Both the position numbers and the translations under genes were made by a program. From UBA4416 sp943362175 (lineage in GTDB: Bacteria; Bacteroidota; Bacteroidia; B-17B0; Aurantibacillaceae), in contig CALRIU020000006.1 of assembly GCA_943362175.1 (NCBI GenBank), positions 124,001 through 188,000 of the forward strand: DNA of 64,000 nucleotides, written 5' to 3'. The notes below the pieces were generated by a model. The model had not been told where the DNA came from. It did no database searches and saw only the letters and a program-made list of their open reading frames with translations. This document shows positions 26,130 through 34,012 of this stretch, in pieces. Position 1 is the stretch's first letter, and every line of letters begins with the position of its first letter.

Positions 26130-27120
26130 TCCGGTCATACTCATCAGCCGCACCGACAGCATCGGCGACGTGGTATTGACGCTGCCGATGGCAGGCATCA
26201 TCAAGCGCTTCATGCCTGAAAGCAGGATCGTTTTCCTGGGAAGGAACTACACGAAGGATGTGATTGGCTTGTCGGAGCATGTGGATGAGTTTATCAGCTA
26301 TGATGAGATCGTAAAACTGCCGGCGGCAGAGCAAGTCCGTGCTTTCAAAAATATACATGCCTCGCACATCATTCATGTGTTTCCGGTAAAAGAAATTGCG
26401 CAGCTCGCGAAACAGGCACGGATTCCAAAGCGCATTGGTACTACCAACCGGCTCTGGCACTGGTTCACCTGCAACATCAAAGTAAAGCTCTCGCGTAAAA
26501 ATTCCGACCTGCACGAAGCGCAGCTGAATACAAAATTGCTGGAGCCACTGGGAATTAAGCAGGACTTCAGCCTGGAGGAGCTGGCCAATGCTTATGGCTT
26601 TACAAAGATTCCGGTCCTGGAAAGCCAGTTTGAAGCTTTACTCAGCCCCGGAAAAACAAAGGTGATCCTCCATCCCAAATCAAAAGGCAGCGCCCGCGAA
26701 TGGGGGCTGGAGAATTTCTCGAAGCTGATCACAGAGCTTGACAAAACAACATACAGCGTATATATCAGCGGCACGGCACAGGAAGGAGAGCTCCTGAGAC
26801 CGCTGATCGACAAACACCCGGAGGTAACGGACTTAACGGGTAAATTATCGCTTCAGCAATTCATCGCCTTCATTCATCGCTGCGATGCCCTGGTAGCAGC
26901 CAGCACAGGCCCCCTACATATTGCAGCGGCCTTAGGTAAAAAAGCGATCGGGCTGTTTTCGCCCATGCGGCCGATCCATCCGGGAAGGTGGAAGCCTATC
27001 GGGGAACAAGCCTCTTATTTGGTACTTGATAAAGATTGCGTAGATTGCAAACAAACGAAAGACTGTCATTGCATCCGTGAGATCGCGACGCAGAACGTCA
27101 TTAAACAGTTAGAAAGATGA
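26119..27120 (+). CDS. Family 9 glycosyltransferase (heptosyltransferase-like)
   Basis: A 333-residue GT-B enzyme. It has ILISRTDSIGDVVLTLPMAG at the N-terminus, VILHPKSKGSAREWGLENFS at the start of the nucleotide-binding half, and STGPLHIAAALGKKAIGLFS near the C-terminus, all classic ADP-heptosyltransferase motifs. The only start that keeps the N-terminal motif is TTG at 26119, inside the end of the previous gene. It ends ATGA, overlapping the next gene by four bases. Four cysteines in KDCVDCKQTKDCHC near the end are unusual and could bind metal. Confidence 0.92.
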   Translation: MHNDPVILISRTDSIGDVVLTLPMAGIIKRFMPESRIVFLGRNYTKDVIGLSEHVDEFISYDEIVKLPAAEQVRAFKNIHASHIIHVFPVKEIAQLAKQARIPKRIGTTNRLWHWFTCNIKVKLSRKNSDLHEAQLNTKLLEPLGIKQDFSLEELANAYGFTKIPVLESQFEALLSPGKTKVILHPKSKGSAREWGLENFSKLITELDKTTYSVYISGTAQEGELLRPLIDKHPEVTDLTGKLSLQQFIAFIHRCDALVAASTGPLHIAAALGKKAIGLFSPMRPIHPGRWKPIGEQASYLVLDKDCVDCKQTKDCHCIREIATQNVIKQLER

Positions 27121-27914
27121 AGGACCTGAAACAGCAAGTGATCTGGATCACCGGCGCCTCGTCGGGTATCGGTGAAGCGCTCGTATACGAAGGGGCGAAA
27201 CATGGCGCCCGGATCGTACTCTCTGCCCGACGGCTGGAAGAGCTGAACCGCGTGGCAAGGCAATCGAAACTCTCCGAGGATGATTTTATGATCCTGCCTT
27301 TCGATTTGTCGGATACCTCGCGTGCAGAAGCGTATGTGGAAACGATCCTGCGCAAATTCGGAAGGGTTGATGTGCTCATCAATAACGGCGGGCAAAGCCA
27401 GCGTGCGGAAGCCATCAACACCACGGCTGATACCGAGCGGAAATTATTCGAGATCAATTATTTTTCGGCGGTGAATTTATCGAAAGCGGTGTTGCCGGTG
27501 ATGCTGAAAAACGGTGAGGGAAAGATCGTGGTGATCAGCAGCATTGCCGGAAAATTCGGCTTCTACCTGCGCTCAACCTACTCTGCCGCGAAACATGCCT
27601 TATACGGCTATTTCGAAAGCCTGAGGCTGGAAATCGAGAAAAAAGGAGTATCGGTATTGATCGTTTCTCCCGGAAAAGTAAAAACCAATGTATCCCTGAA
27701 TGCAGAAGCGGGATCAGGCAACAGCCACAACAAAATGGACGAGAGCCACGAGAAGGCTATGAGCGCGGAAGAGTGCGCCCGCCAGATCTTTGAGGCGATG
27801 CTGGATGACAAGGAAGAAGTGCTCATCGGGGGAAAAGAACTGCTGGCGGTGAAGATCAAACGCTTCTTCCCGAAATTGTTCGGAAGGATCATCCGCAGGC
27901 AAAGCCCTTATTAA
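27117..27914 (+). CDS. SDR family oxidoreductase
   Basis: A 265-residue short-chain dehydrogenase. ITGASSGIGEA (11-21) is the NAD(P) loop, NNGG replaces the usual NNAG, the catalytic Ser is in VISSIAG, and YSAAK is the active-site Tyr/Lys pair. A basic residue after the first strand pair suggests NADPH. The C-terminus is basic (KIKRFFPKLFGRIIRRQSPY). It overlaps the heptosyltransferase-like gene by four bases and so belongs to the same operon, but a direct role in glycan synthesis is only inferred. Confidence 0.92.
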   Translation: MKDLKQQVIWITGASSGIGEALVYEGAKHGARIVLSARRLEELNRVARQSKLSEDDFMILPFDLSDTSRAEAYVETILRKFGRVDVLINNGGQSQRAEAINTTADTERKLFEINYFSAVNLSKAVLPVMLKNGEGKIVVISSIAGKFGFYLRSTYSAAKHALYGYFESLRLEIEKKGVSVLIVSPGKVKTNVSLNAEAGSGNSHNKMDESHEKAMSAEECARQIFEAMLDDKEEVLIGGKELLAVKIKRFFPKLFGRIIRRQSPY

Positions 27915-27915
27915 G

Positions 27916-28296
27916 CTAATCCTGCCAGCCTTCGTTTTGAGGATCCAGCACGGCGAAGTTTCCCTGCAATGAAGGGAAATAGCGGAACTCTCCTGCCGTC
28001 ATGCTTATCTCCATGATAGCTTCTCCCCTGGCCATAAAAAATAATCCTGTAGCGACGAAGAGCACTTCTGCTGCCGGATAGTCTTTATGCTCATATACTT
28101 TTCTGTCCTGCGATTCCTGTACCGGATGATAGCCTCTCCTGTCGAGGTGCTTCTCGATCAGCTGCACCTGCTCAGGTGTAAAAGCCACCAGGTTTTCGGA
28201 GGCTTCTATAAAATCCATGGTACCGCTAAAATCGAGTTTCTTTAACGCTGTACCTTCCCTTAGCGCTATCGGGTAAACATGTATGCTATAGCCCAT
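27916..28296 (-). CDS. Conserved-looking protein of unknown function
   Basis: A 126-residue soluble protein beginning MGYSIHVYPIALREGTALKK. It has no signal peptide, no cysteines and a mixed alpha/beta pattern (FTPEQVQLIEKHLDRRGYHP, AAEVLFVATGLFFMARGEAI). It reads like a small single-domain protein of the kind often annotated as hypothetical in Bacteroidota. It stops one base after the convergent SDR gene. No function is recognised. Confidence 0.6.
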   Translation of the reverse strand: MGYSIHVYPIALREGTALKKLDFSGTMDFIEASENLVAFTPEQVQLIEKHLDRRGYHPVQESQDRKVYEHKDYPAAEVLFVATGLFFMARGEAIMEISMTAGEFRYFPSLQGNFAVLDPQNEGWQD

Positions 28297-28347
28297 TATT
28301 TTATAATGACATGCGTTTGTTTTTAAATTTCCTCCCTGCTATTGGTT

Positions 28348-28767
28348 TCAGAGCTTTGTTTTCAAAAACTGCAGGTATTTCGGATCATCGTCTTCAAAGA
28401 TCTCTTCTCCTTCGATGGCATAAGCCCTGATGAGCTCATCGGCGGCGCGTGCCGTGTTTCCCAGCTCAAGCTGGCATTGGCCGAGCCTCAGGTGAATAAA
28501 AGGATTACCGATGGCACCGGGACAGTGCATGGCCGAGGACAGGTTATCGATGCCGGCCTGGAAATCCTTGCCGAGAAAATTGGCATCACCGATCGCTACG
28601 AGGATCCAGGTGGTAGCCTCCCAGGATGTTTTGGGCTCCGGCACCAGGTCAAAGGCTTTCCAGTAGTCGTCCAGGGCCCGGGGATAATTCCCCTCTTCCG
28701 CATGTTCATTGCCCTGGCGGCAGAGGCCCTGAATTTTTGCATACAGTACGTCGTTTAATTCACTCAT
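28348..28767 (-). CDS. TPR-like repeat protein
   Basis: A 139-residue protein with at least two TPR-like helical pairs (GLCRQGNEHAEEGNYPRALD, HLRLGQCQLELGNTARAADE) followed by an acidic EGEEIFEDDDPKYLQFL tail. The reading frame continues upstream to 28959, but those 64 residues read through a dispersed repeat and are low in complexity. I place the start at the ATG at 28767, which begins MSELNDVLYAKIQGL. It probably mediates protein contacts; the partner is unknown. Confidence 0.75.
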   Translation of the reverse strand: MSELNDVLYAKIQGLCRQGNEHAEEGNYPRALDDYWKAFDLVPEPKTSWEATTWILVAIGDANFLGKDFQAGIDNLSSAMHCPGAIGNPFIHLRLGQCQLELGNTARAADELIRAYAIEGEEIFEDDDPKYLQFLKTKL

Positions 28768-28938
28768 CGTTTCAGTATTGAGAGTTCTATAACAAAGATA
28801 AAATTTTATGTGAGATACCAAAAAGGTACTGCTGTTATAGAAGGAGTCATGGTAAAATAACTTGGAAACAGCCTTTTTATTGTTGTTGTCTTTCACCTTA
28901 GCGGCCTGTGCCGACGGGCAAGCGATCGATAGGAAATA

Positions 28939-29040
28939 GCGCGCGAGGGATGGAGCCATTGTTTGAGCTCTTTTTCTATAAGTTCTTTTTTGCTTATAGA
29001 AAAAGCGAGTGGCGAAAGCCCGGCCCGCAGGGACACGCCC
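28939..29040. repeat. Structured dispersed repeat, copy 2, with 13-bp hairpin
   Basis: This element is in the opposite orientation to copies 1 and 3. TTTTTCTATAAG (28971-28982) pairs exactly with 28993-29004 across a ten-base loop, and C28970 and G29005 extend the stem. On the minus strand the element starts GGGCGTG, has a GGGCCGGGC block, then the hairpin, then CTCAAACAATGGCTCC and CATCCCTCGC. Copy 3 (40981-41086) shares these blocks in the same order but has a different hairpin. It occupies most of the 404-base gene-free gap 28768-29171; the rest is AT-rich, with a near-consensus TAATTTTA before the sigma factor gene. Confidence 0.65.
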
Positions 29041-29171
29041 AAATGAATGGACAGAGACACAAAGCGAAAATCCGTCATATTACGGGACAATAAAGCATTC
29101 TTTCATATTATAAAAATAATTTAATTTTATAGGTGATATTCTTCTCATTTCCGGCACATCCTATTAAAACC

Positions 29172-29705
29172 ATGCTAACGATAGAACCGATCATCCCACA
29201 AACGCAGCAGGAGCTCTTCCTCCGGCTCTACCAGTCCGCCTTTCCTGGCGCGGCCTCCTTCATCCGCAAAATGGGTGGAAACTTTGAGGAAGCGAAAGAC
29301 ATTTTCCAGGATGCCCTGCTCATCTATTATGAAAAAACGCGGGAACAGGAATTCAGTCCAGGTCAAAGCGAAAACGCCTACCTGGTGGGCATTTGCAAGC
29401 ACCTCTGGTACAAGAAGCACCGCGACCAACAAGCGGGGATCCCGCTCGATGAGAACCTGAACCTCAGCGAAGAGAAAGAACCGGAAGTTTCCGGCCGGCT
29501 GATGCGCCTGGTGGAGCTCTCGGGAAAGAAGTGCCTGGAATTGCTGAAAGCCTTTTATTATGATAAGCTGAACATGAAAGAGCTCTCGCACAGCTTCGGC
29601 TTCTCGGGAGAACGCTCAGCCACCGTGCAAAAGCACAAATGCCTGGAAAAAGTAAGAAACGAAATACAACAACGCGCCTTAACCAAAGCTGATTTTTATG
29701 AATGA
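29172..29705 (+). CDS. RNA polymerase sigma factor (ECF-like)
   Basis: A 177-residue sigma-70 family protein. Region 2 is at about 20-85 (IRKMGGNFEEAKDIFQDALL, with the DAEDxxQ-like helix) and region 4 at about 110-165 (LKAFYYDKLNMKELSHSFGF, then SGERSATVQKHKCLEKV). I chose ATG 29172; an earlier GTG at 29133 would add 13 hydrophobic residues unlike the family start. The final eight bases overlap the next gene. It directs RNA polymerase to an unknown regulon. Confidence 0.85.
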   Translation: MLTIEPIIPQTQQELFLRLYQSAFPGAASFIRKMGGNFEEAKDIFQDALLIYYEKTREQEFSPGQSENAYLVGICKHLWYKKHRDQQAGIPLDENLNLSEEKEPEVSGRLMRLVELSGKKCLELLKAFYYDKLNMKELSHSFGFSGERSATVQKHKCLEKVRNEIQQRALTKADFYE

Positions 29706-29952
29706 GGTACAACATATCGAGCAGTATCTGAACCGGGCCTTAGCGCCGGAAGAGCATGTGCTCATGGAAGCGCGGCTCCTCATCGATCCGGCGCTTCGCG
29801 ACAAGCTGCTGTGGCAGCAGCGCAGCCATGAGCTCATCAGGGCATACAGCCGCCAGCAGATCCGGCTCGAGATTGAAAAGGCGCATGACCGCCTCTTCAG
29901 CGAAAGCAGGTTCAGCGCTTTCAGACAAACCATCAAAAACATATTCCGTTAA
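29698..29952 (+). CDS. Small protein, possible sigma-factor partner
   Basis: An 84-residue, helix-rich and charged protein (EQYLNRALAPEEHVLMEARL, then SRQQIRLEIEKAHDRLFSES). It overlaps the sigma factor gene by eight bases. There is no zinc HxxxCxxC motif and no membrane segment, so it is not a standard anti-sigma factor, but the LAPEEHVLMEARLLIDPALR stretch resembles the start of some Bacteroidota anti-sigma proteins. Position suggests a regulator of the sigma factor; this is inference. Confidence 0.65.
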   Translation: MNEVQHIEQYLNRALAPEEHVLMEARLLIDPALRDKLLWQQRSHELIRAYSRQQIRLEIEKAHDRLFSESRFSAFRQTIKNIFR

Positions 29953-29957
29953 ACCCT

Positions 29958-30536
29958 ATGAGCAACTTACATTTAAAAGACCTGATCGATGAAAAAATCC
30001 TGAACGACCGCAAAGTATTTTTGTGGGGTCAGGTAGACGATGCTTCTGCAAAGCATGTGGTGGAACGCCTGCTGTACCTCGAGCTCCAGCAGCCCGGCAA
30101 GGAAATCCAGCTGATCATTAACAGCCCGGGCGGTTATGTCACCTCAGGCTTTTCCATTTACGATACGATGAAAAGCATCAGCAGTCCTGTATCTACCATT
30201 TGCAGCGGCTTTGCTGCGAGCATGGCCTCGATCCTTCTCTCCGCCGGCGAAAAAGGCAGGCGCTTTGTGCTGAAGCATGGCCGCGTAATGATCCATCAGC
30301 CCAGTGGCGGAAGCGGCGGCAATGCCTCCGACATCGAGATCCAGGCCGCAGAGCTGATGAAGACCAAAGAGCTGGGGGCACGGCTGCTGGCGGAGAACTG
30401 CAACCAGCCTGTAGAAAAGATCCTGAAAGATTTCAACCGCGATTATTTTATGAACGCCGAAGAGTCTGTCGGCTATGGCATTGCAGACGGTGTGCTGGAA
30501 CAGTTTGTGAGCGTGGCTAAAAAGCCGGGATTTTAA
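29958..30536 (+). CDS. ClpP-family serine protease
   Basis: A 192-residue ClpP-type protein. SGFAASMASILLS holds the nucleophile Ser, GRVMIHQPSGG the catalytic His, and FNRDYFMNAEES the catalytic Asp. It lacks the propeptide seen in many ClpP proteins. ClpP forms a barrel that degrades proteins unfolded by a Clp ATPase; no ClpX gene adjoins it. It lies five bases after the small sigma-partner gene, so it is probably cotranscribed with the sigma factor, and may be a second, specialised ClpP rather than the main one. Confidence 0.92.
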   Translation: MSNLHLKDLIDEKILNDRKVFLWGQVDDASAKHVVERLLYLELQQPGKEIQLIINSPGGYVTSGFSIYDTMKSISSPVSTICSGFAASMASILLSAGEKGRRFVLKHGRVMIHQPSGGSGGNASDIEIQAAELMKTKELGARLLAENCNQPVEKILKDFNRDYFMNAEESVGYGIADGVLEQFVSVAKKPGF

Positions 30537-30543
30537 GAAGGGA

Positions 30544-31095
30544 TTATAAAAACGATTTGTAACGTTCGATCTTCTCTTCCAGGCGCTTTGCCAGGTAAGC
30601 ATTCCCGTCTTTCAGTTCGCTGAGGATCACCCGTGCTTCTTCGATGTAGGCCGTTTTTTTACCCGTGTTCCAGTAATAAGGCGGCGCATAGAGGTTACAG
30701 ATCCTGTCGGCGAGCTTCACCGCCCACACCTCTTTGGGTTGTGTTTTGATGCGTTTCAGGCTGTCGGCCATTTTATTCTGCTTTCCTTCGAGTGCATCGT
30801 TCTTGGTGAGGGCCATGACGCCATCCGCCACCTCCACACCAAACAGCTCACTCACCTGCTCATAGCCAAAAGGCGTATCCTCGATACTGTCGTGCAATAG
30901 TGCGCAGGAAATAGCGAGAGAGGCATTCATCCCCGCTGTGTGCTCAATGGCTTTCAGGATTTCGAATGTCACACTCCCGATGTGATTGATGTATTCTATT
31001 TTTTCTCCTTCCTTCGGGCCACCGTATTTTTGCCCATCGTGGAGCCTGGAAACCAGTTGCCAGGTATGCTGTAATTCGTCTATCGACCAGTTCAT
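30544..31095 (-). CDS. HD-domain protein resembling small alarmone/(p)ppGpp hydrolases
   Basis: A 183-residue protein with the RelA/SpoT-type HD layout. His is at about 36-40 in YINHIGSV, SCALLHDSIEDTPFG is the HDxxED motif, and WAVKLADRICNL is the downstream KLADRxxN motif. There is no synthetase, TGS or ACT domain, so it fits the small hydrolase group (Mesh1/SAH type), which removes the 3' pyrophosphate. The family also has members acting on other nucleotides. It is convergent with the ClpP gene. Confidence 0.8.
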   Translation of the reverse strand: MNWSIDELQHTWQLVSRLHDGQKYGGPKEGEKIEYINHIGSVTFEILKAIEHTAGMNASLAISCALLHDSIEDTPFGYEQVSELFGVEVADGVMALTKNDALEGKQNKMADSLKRIKTQPKEVWAVKLADRICNLYAPPYYWNTGKKTAYIEEARVILSELKDGNAYLAKRLEEKIERYKSFL

Positions 31096-31166
31096 GTGTG
31101 TGGTTTTATTGATATTTTTTTGGTTGTAGTGGATCTATCATACTCATCCGGCTGCCTGTCAGGCAG

Positions 31167-31811
31167 CTAATCCCCGCCATTGGTCAGCAGAAAATAAATG
31201 TGCTGATCGTTATGAAACACCAGGAAGCAATCAAGGCCGAGGTAACAGAAATACCTTGCCAGGAAGTTATCCGCGTTCATGTCTGCCATGGGCTTATATA
31301 CGCCCTCCTGCTCTCTTGCCAGAAATTCTTTTTCCCATTCTTCGGAATGAATGTAATCCCTGGGCATGGAATAAAATCGCCAAGCGGCATCCGTCTCTGC
31401 CATTCGCTTAAGGTGCGAGCTCTCCTGCCCTTCATTCACCGTCGACTCTATAAAATCATCCAGCAAAAAACGCACCTGGTTTTCCGATAACTTCACCTGA
31501 TACGGACTATCGTGAAAGAACTTTCCTTTCACCGCCAGCATGTCTTCCAGGATGTTTTTGAATCCGGAAAAGCTCAGCGCCTGTAACCTGACATCGGCAT
31601 TCGGGATCTCACGACCTCCCCGCTTATATTCACCCGCTCCCCATACCCAATCGCAAAAGGCGCCGGAGCTGAACGCTTCTTTTATAAAGCTTACAGGCTT
31701 GCCCTCTGTATTGAAATCCTGCTTTATAAAAACCGTATTGCTGTTGAGCACCTGGTCTACTGCTTCAATAAAGGCGGCGATTTCTTTATGTTGGCTATAA
31801 AAAGGGATCAT
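31167..31811 (-). CDS. Protein of unknown function
   Basis: A 214-residue soluble protein rich in aromatic and acidic residues (FCDWVWGAGEYKRGGREIPN, ETDAAWRFYSMPRDYIHSEE). It has no signal peptide or recognisable motif. Its stop overlaps a short perfect hairpin (GCTGCCT/AGGCAGC at 31151-31167). It starts three bases before the end of the next upstream small gene, so the two are probably cotranscribed. Confidence 0.6.
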   Translation of the reverse strand: MIPFYSQHKEIAAFIEAVDQVLNSNTVFIKQDFNTEGKPVSFIKEAFSSGAFCDWVWGAGEYKRGGREIPNADVRLQALSFSGFKNILEDMLAVKGKFFHDSPYQVKLSENQVRFLLDDFIESTVNEGQESSHLKRMAETDAAWRFYSMPRDYIHSEEWEKEFLAREQEGVYKPMADMNADNFLARYFCYLGLDCFLVFHNDQHIYFLLTNGGD

Positions 31812-31814
31812 ACA

Positions 31815-32096
31815 TTAGCTTATCAGTCGATAGGTCGTTCGCGTCAGTTCCGGGTCATTGTGCTCATCGTCCGGATGTTCTTTCAATAGCTTCACAATCC
31901 CCTGCTCCACCCATTCATCCAGGTCATCCTTCTTCAAATCACTGACAGAAATGGGAATATTCTTTCCTTTTACCTCCATGAACCAGGGATGCCAGAGGAT
32001 TCCCCAGTATTCCACCACAAAATCGAATTCATCTGTATTGAGCTGATTGCAGTGCCACCTCAGCTCTTTCAAAACGGTTGCAGCGCTCTCCCTCAT
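31815..32096 (-). CDS. Small protein of unknown function
   Basis: A 93-residue acidic protein (EFDFVVEYWGILWHPWFMEV, LKKDDLDEWVEQGIVKLLKE) with several Trp residues. It lacks a signal peptide and membrane segments. It sits between a lipoprotein gene and the 31167-31811 gene, all on the minus strand. The compact alpha/beta pattern looks like a single small domain, but I recognise no family. Confidence 0.6.
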   Translation of the reverse strand: MRESAATVLKELRWHCNQLNTDEFDFVVEYWGILWHPWFMEVKGKNIPISVSDLKKDDLDEWVEQGIVKLLKEHPDDEHNDPELTRTTYRLIS

Positions 32097-32108
32097 GTTT
32101 CTGATCTT

Positions 32109-32642
32109 TCAATCTGCCAGGTGGTACACGTTTTTCAGAGCCGCGTAGGTTTTCACATCCGCTCCTGCTTTGATCATCGCCGGCGGAATGATCACAAGCT
32201 TGATGGATTTATCAATCGCGGGCCTGGCCAATGTGGTCGTACCATTATAATACTTGAAGGTGATCTGAGGTGTTGCGACAAAAAACAAGGTGGAGAAGGT
32301 GGTGATGCTTCCATCGACCTGGTTTTGATAAGGCATGACTTCAGAGCCATTCCCCGAAATTACATAGGCCATAACAGCGGCATTGTAATAATCACCGGTC
32401 ACAGGATAATCAAAGGCCCATTGCTTGTAAGTGGCGTCCCATATCCAATCGGAGGGCTTGATGAGGACAGAATAGTTCTTAATATTCGCTGCGCCATTAG
32501 CGCCTGCAGCACCTGTATCACCTTTTGGCCCTGCCGGACCGGGATCTTTTTTGCAGGAACTAAGCGTTACCGCTGTAATCGCCAGGGCAACAGAAAAAGT
32601 CAGGAAGGTTGTTTTTAGTTTCATCGTTTTTTTAAAGGACAT
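32109..32642 (-). CDS. Lipoprotein with short collagen-like repeat
   Basis: A 177-residue lipoprotein. The signal peptide ends in LSSC (Cys30 counting from 32642; a second ATG at 32624 is also possible). Directly after it come about six Gly-X-Y triplets (GPAGPKGDTGAAGANG), a collagen-like stalk, then a beta-rich domain from about residue 50 (KNYSVLIKPSDWIWDATYKQ, VIPPAMIKAGADVKTYAALK). Bacteroidota have many such stalked lipoproteins of unknown function. It is probably anchored in the outer membrane. Confidence 0.85.
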   Translation of the reverse strand: MSFKKTMKLKTTFLTFSVALAITAVTLSSCKKDPGPAGPKGDTGAAGANGAANIKNYSVLIKPSDWIWDATYKQWAFDYPVTGDYYNAAVMAYVISGNGSEVMPYQNQVDGSITTFSTLFFVATPQITFKYYNGTTTLARPAIDKSIKLVIIPPAMIKAGADVKTYAALKNVYHLAD

Positions 32643-32700
32643 TTTGTTCTAAAAATAGCCATTTTCAGGAAAAAGCCACGGACAAACTATAAACATGATT

Positions 32701-33072
32701 TTAATGTTTGATCTTTAATACGGAAACCCCTCTTCTTAATTTCCACTCTTTTTTCGTGCAGGCCAGTGCGATGGTTGTGTCTGGCTTTACCAGCTTCAAC
32801 CCGCAGAAACCCGGTGATTCCCGGTAAATCCTCCGCACCGCGCCAAGCGGGCCTGTCACCCGCGGCATGGTGCTCCCGATGAAAGCCCCGCTGTGCGCCC
32901 CGATTTCCAGTGTGGTATCCACGCCTCTGCCGAAAGCACCGTCTGCCTGGTAGTGCGGCACAAAGACGGTGAGGGGCCGGGATGTTTTGTTCTCAAGATA
33001 ATACGGCAATCTTACAAAAGCATCGCAGCTACTTAACAGTAAAACGGAAAATAAAAATAGAATAAACTTCAT
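32701..33072 (-). CDS. Small lipoprotein of unknown function
   Basis: A 123-residue protein with a lipoprotein signal (MKFILFLFSVLLLSSCDAF, lipobox LSSC). The mature part has short strands (SRPLTVFVPHYQADGAFGRG, PDTTIALACTKKEWKLRRGV), ending in a basic strand. Nothing identifies a role. It precedes the collagen-like lipoprotein gene on the same strand by about 58 bases. Confidence 0.7.
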   Translation of the reverse strand: MKFILFLFSVLLLSSCDAFVRLPYYLENKTSRPLTVFVPHYQADGAFGRGVDTTLEIGAHSGAFIGSTMPRVTGPLGAVRRIYRESPGFCGLKLVKPDTTIALACTKKEWKLRRGVSVLKIKH

Positions 33073-33201
33073 AACCCTTTAGTTTTACTAAGATAAACCA
33101 AAACATTCAATGGTGTTTGCAGGAAAGCTAAACAGAGATGCTCGCCGGCGCTTTATCAAAAAACGGGATGCCGAACGTGGTGGATTCATCGGTTATGAAT
33201 T

Positions 33202-33963
33202 TCAGGAAGTCATTTCTGCAAAATCATATCCCCTTTCTCTGATGGCAGGGATCAGCTGCTCCAGCAGCCCGGGCATGTAGTCGAGCCGGTCGTGCAGAAG
33301 GATGACGGCGCCAGGCTTTAAGCGCGATAATACCCGCTGGCTGATCTTTTCAATGTCTTTAATGCTTGTATCGTAGCTGCGGATATTCCAGCCGATGGAT
33401 TGCAGCCCGTTTTGCCGAATGGCCTTTGCCATGTTGGGATTGGTAACACCATAGGGCGGGCGAAAGATTTTGTTTCCGGGCTGGTAGTGCCCGATCAATT
33501 TCTGACAGGCGGCGAGGTCGGCGGCGATCTTCTTCGCCGGCCAGAGGTCTATCTTAGCGTCGTGCGAAAAACTATGGTTCCCAATCGCGTGCCCTTCGGC
33601 AATGAGTTGCTGCATGATTGCTTCATGACCTTCTATGTTTTTTCCGATCACAAAAAATACCGCTTTGACCCCGTGTTTTTTAAGAACCTCCAGAACCCTT
33701 ATGGTATTGGGATGATGCGGGCCGTCATCAAAGGTCAGCAGCACTTTTTTTCCGGTGGTGTCCAAGGAATTGAGGGAATCGACATGAAAGTTCATCCCGA
33801 TAAAATAAGCCCCCAGGAACTGAACCAGGATGAACAGATGAACCCACGCTACCAGGTACCAATAGCTTAAGCCTTCGGCGTACCGGAACCAGAAAAAAGC
33901 GATCAGTCCCAGGAGGAAGAGGATAGTAACCGAACGGAATTTTATGAATGGAATGGGCCTCAT
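33202..33963 (-). CDS. Polysaccharide deacetylase (NodB-like), membrane-anchored
   Basis: A 253-residue enzyme. Two N-terminal hydrophobic stretches (VTILFLLGLIAFFWF and WYLVAWVHLFILVQFLGAYF) anchor it. The NodB domain follows: TFDDGPHHPN (motif 1, metal Asp and base Asp), HSFSHDA (motif 2), FRPPYGV (motif 3), and ILLHDR near the end. It removes acetyl groups from a polysaccharide or a polyketide-linked sugar. I place the start at 33963; the upstream frame (to 34011) reads through a dispersed repeat. It is the last gene of the ketosynthase operon. Confidence 0.92.
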   Translation of the reverse strand: MRPIPFIKFRSVTILFLLGLIAFFWFRYAEGLSYWYLVAWVHLFILVQFLGAYFIGMNFHVDSLNSLDTTGKKVLLTFDDGPHHPNTIRVLEVLKKHGVKAVFFVIGKNIEGHEAIMQQLIAEGHAIGNHSFSHDAKIDLWPAKKIAADLAACQKLIGHYQPGNKIFRPPYGVTNPNMAKAIRQNGLQSIGWNIRSYDTSIKDIEKISQRVLSRLKPGAVILLHDRLDYMPGLLEQLIPAIRERGYDFAEMTS

Positions 33964-33973
33964 GTTTATTTTA

Positions 33974-34003
33974 TCCTCCCCCTGCCCCCTCCAAAGAGGG
34001 ATT
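33974..34003. repeat. Short dispersed palindromic element (CTCCCTCTTTG type), second copy
   Basis: On the minus strand this reads CCCTCTTTGGAGGGGGC and a G-rich continuation, related to 20541-20580. It lies between the Cys-less ketosynthase stop and the deacetylase start, so it is transcribed as part of the operon. Its G-rich end stands where a ribosome-binding site might be. Confidence 0.4.
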
Positions 34004-34012
34004 AAGTACAAA

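Noticed and set aside
28768..28959. 64-residue N-terminal extension of the TPR-like protein
   Set aside because: It reads into a dispersed repeat and lacks domain features. The ATG at 28767 gives a normal start.
28908..29093. 61-codon frame inside dispersed repeat copy 2
   Set aside because: The frame is formed by the repeat blocks themselves. Such short frames recur wherever the repeat occurs and have no independent support.
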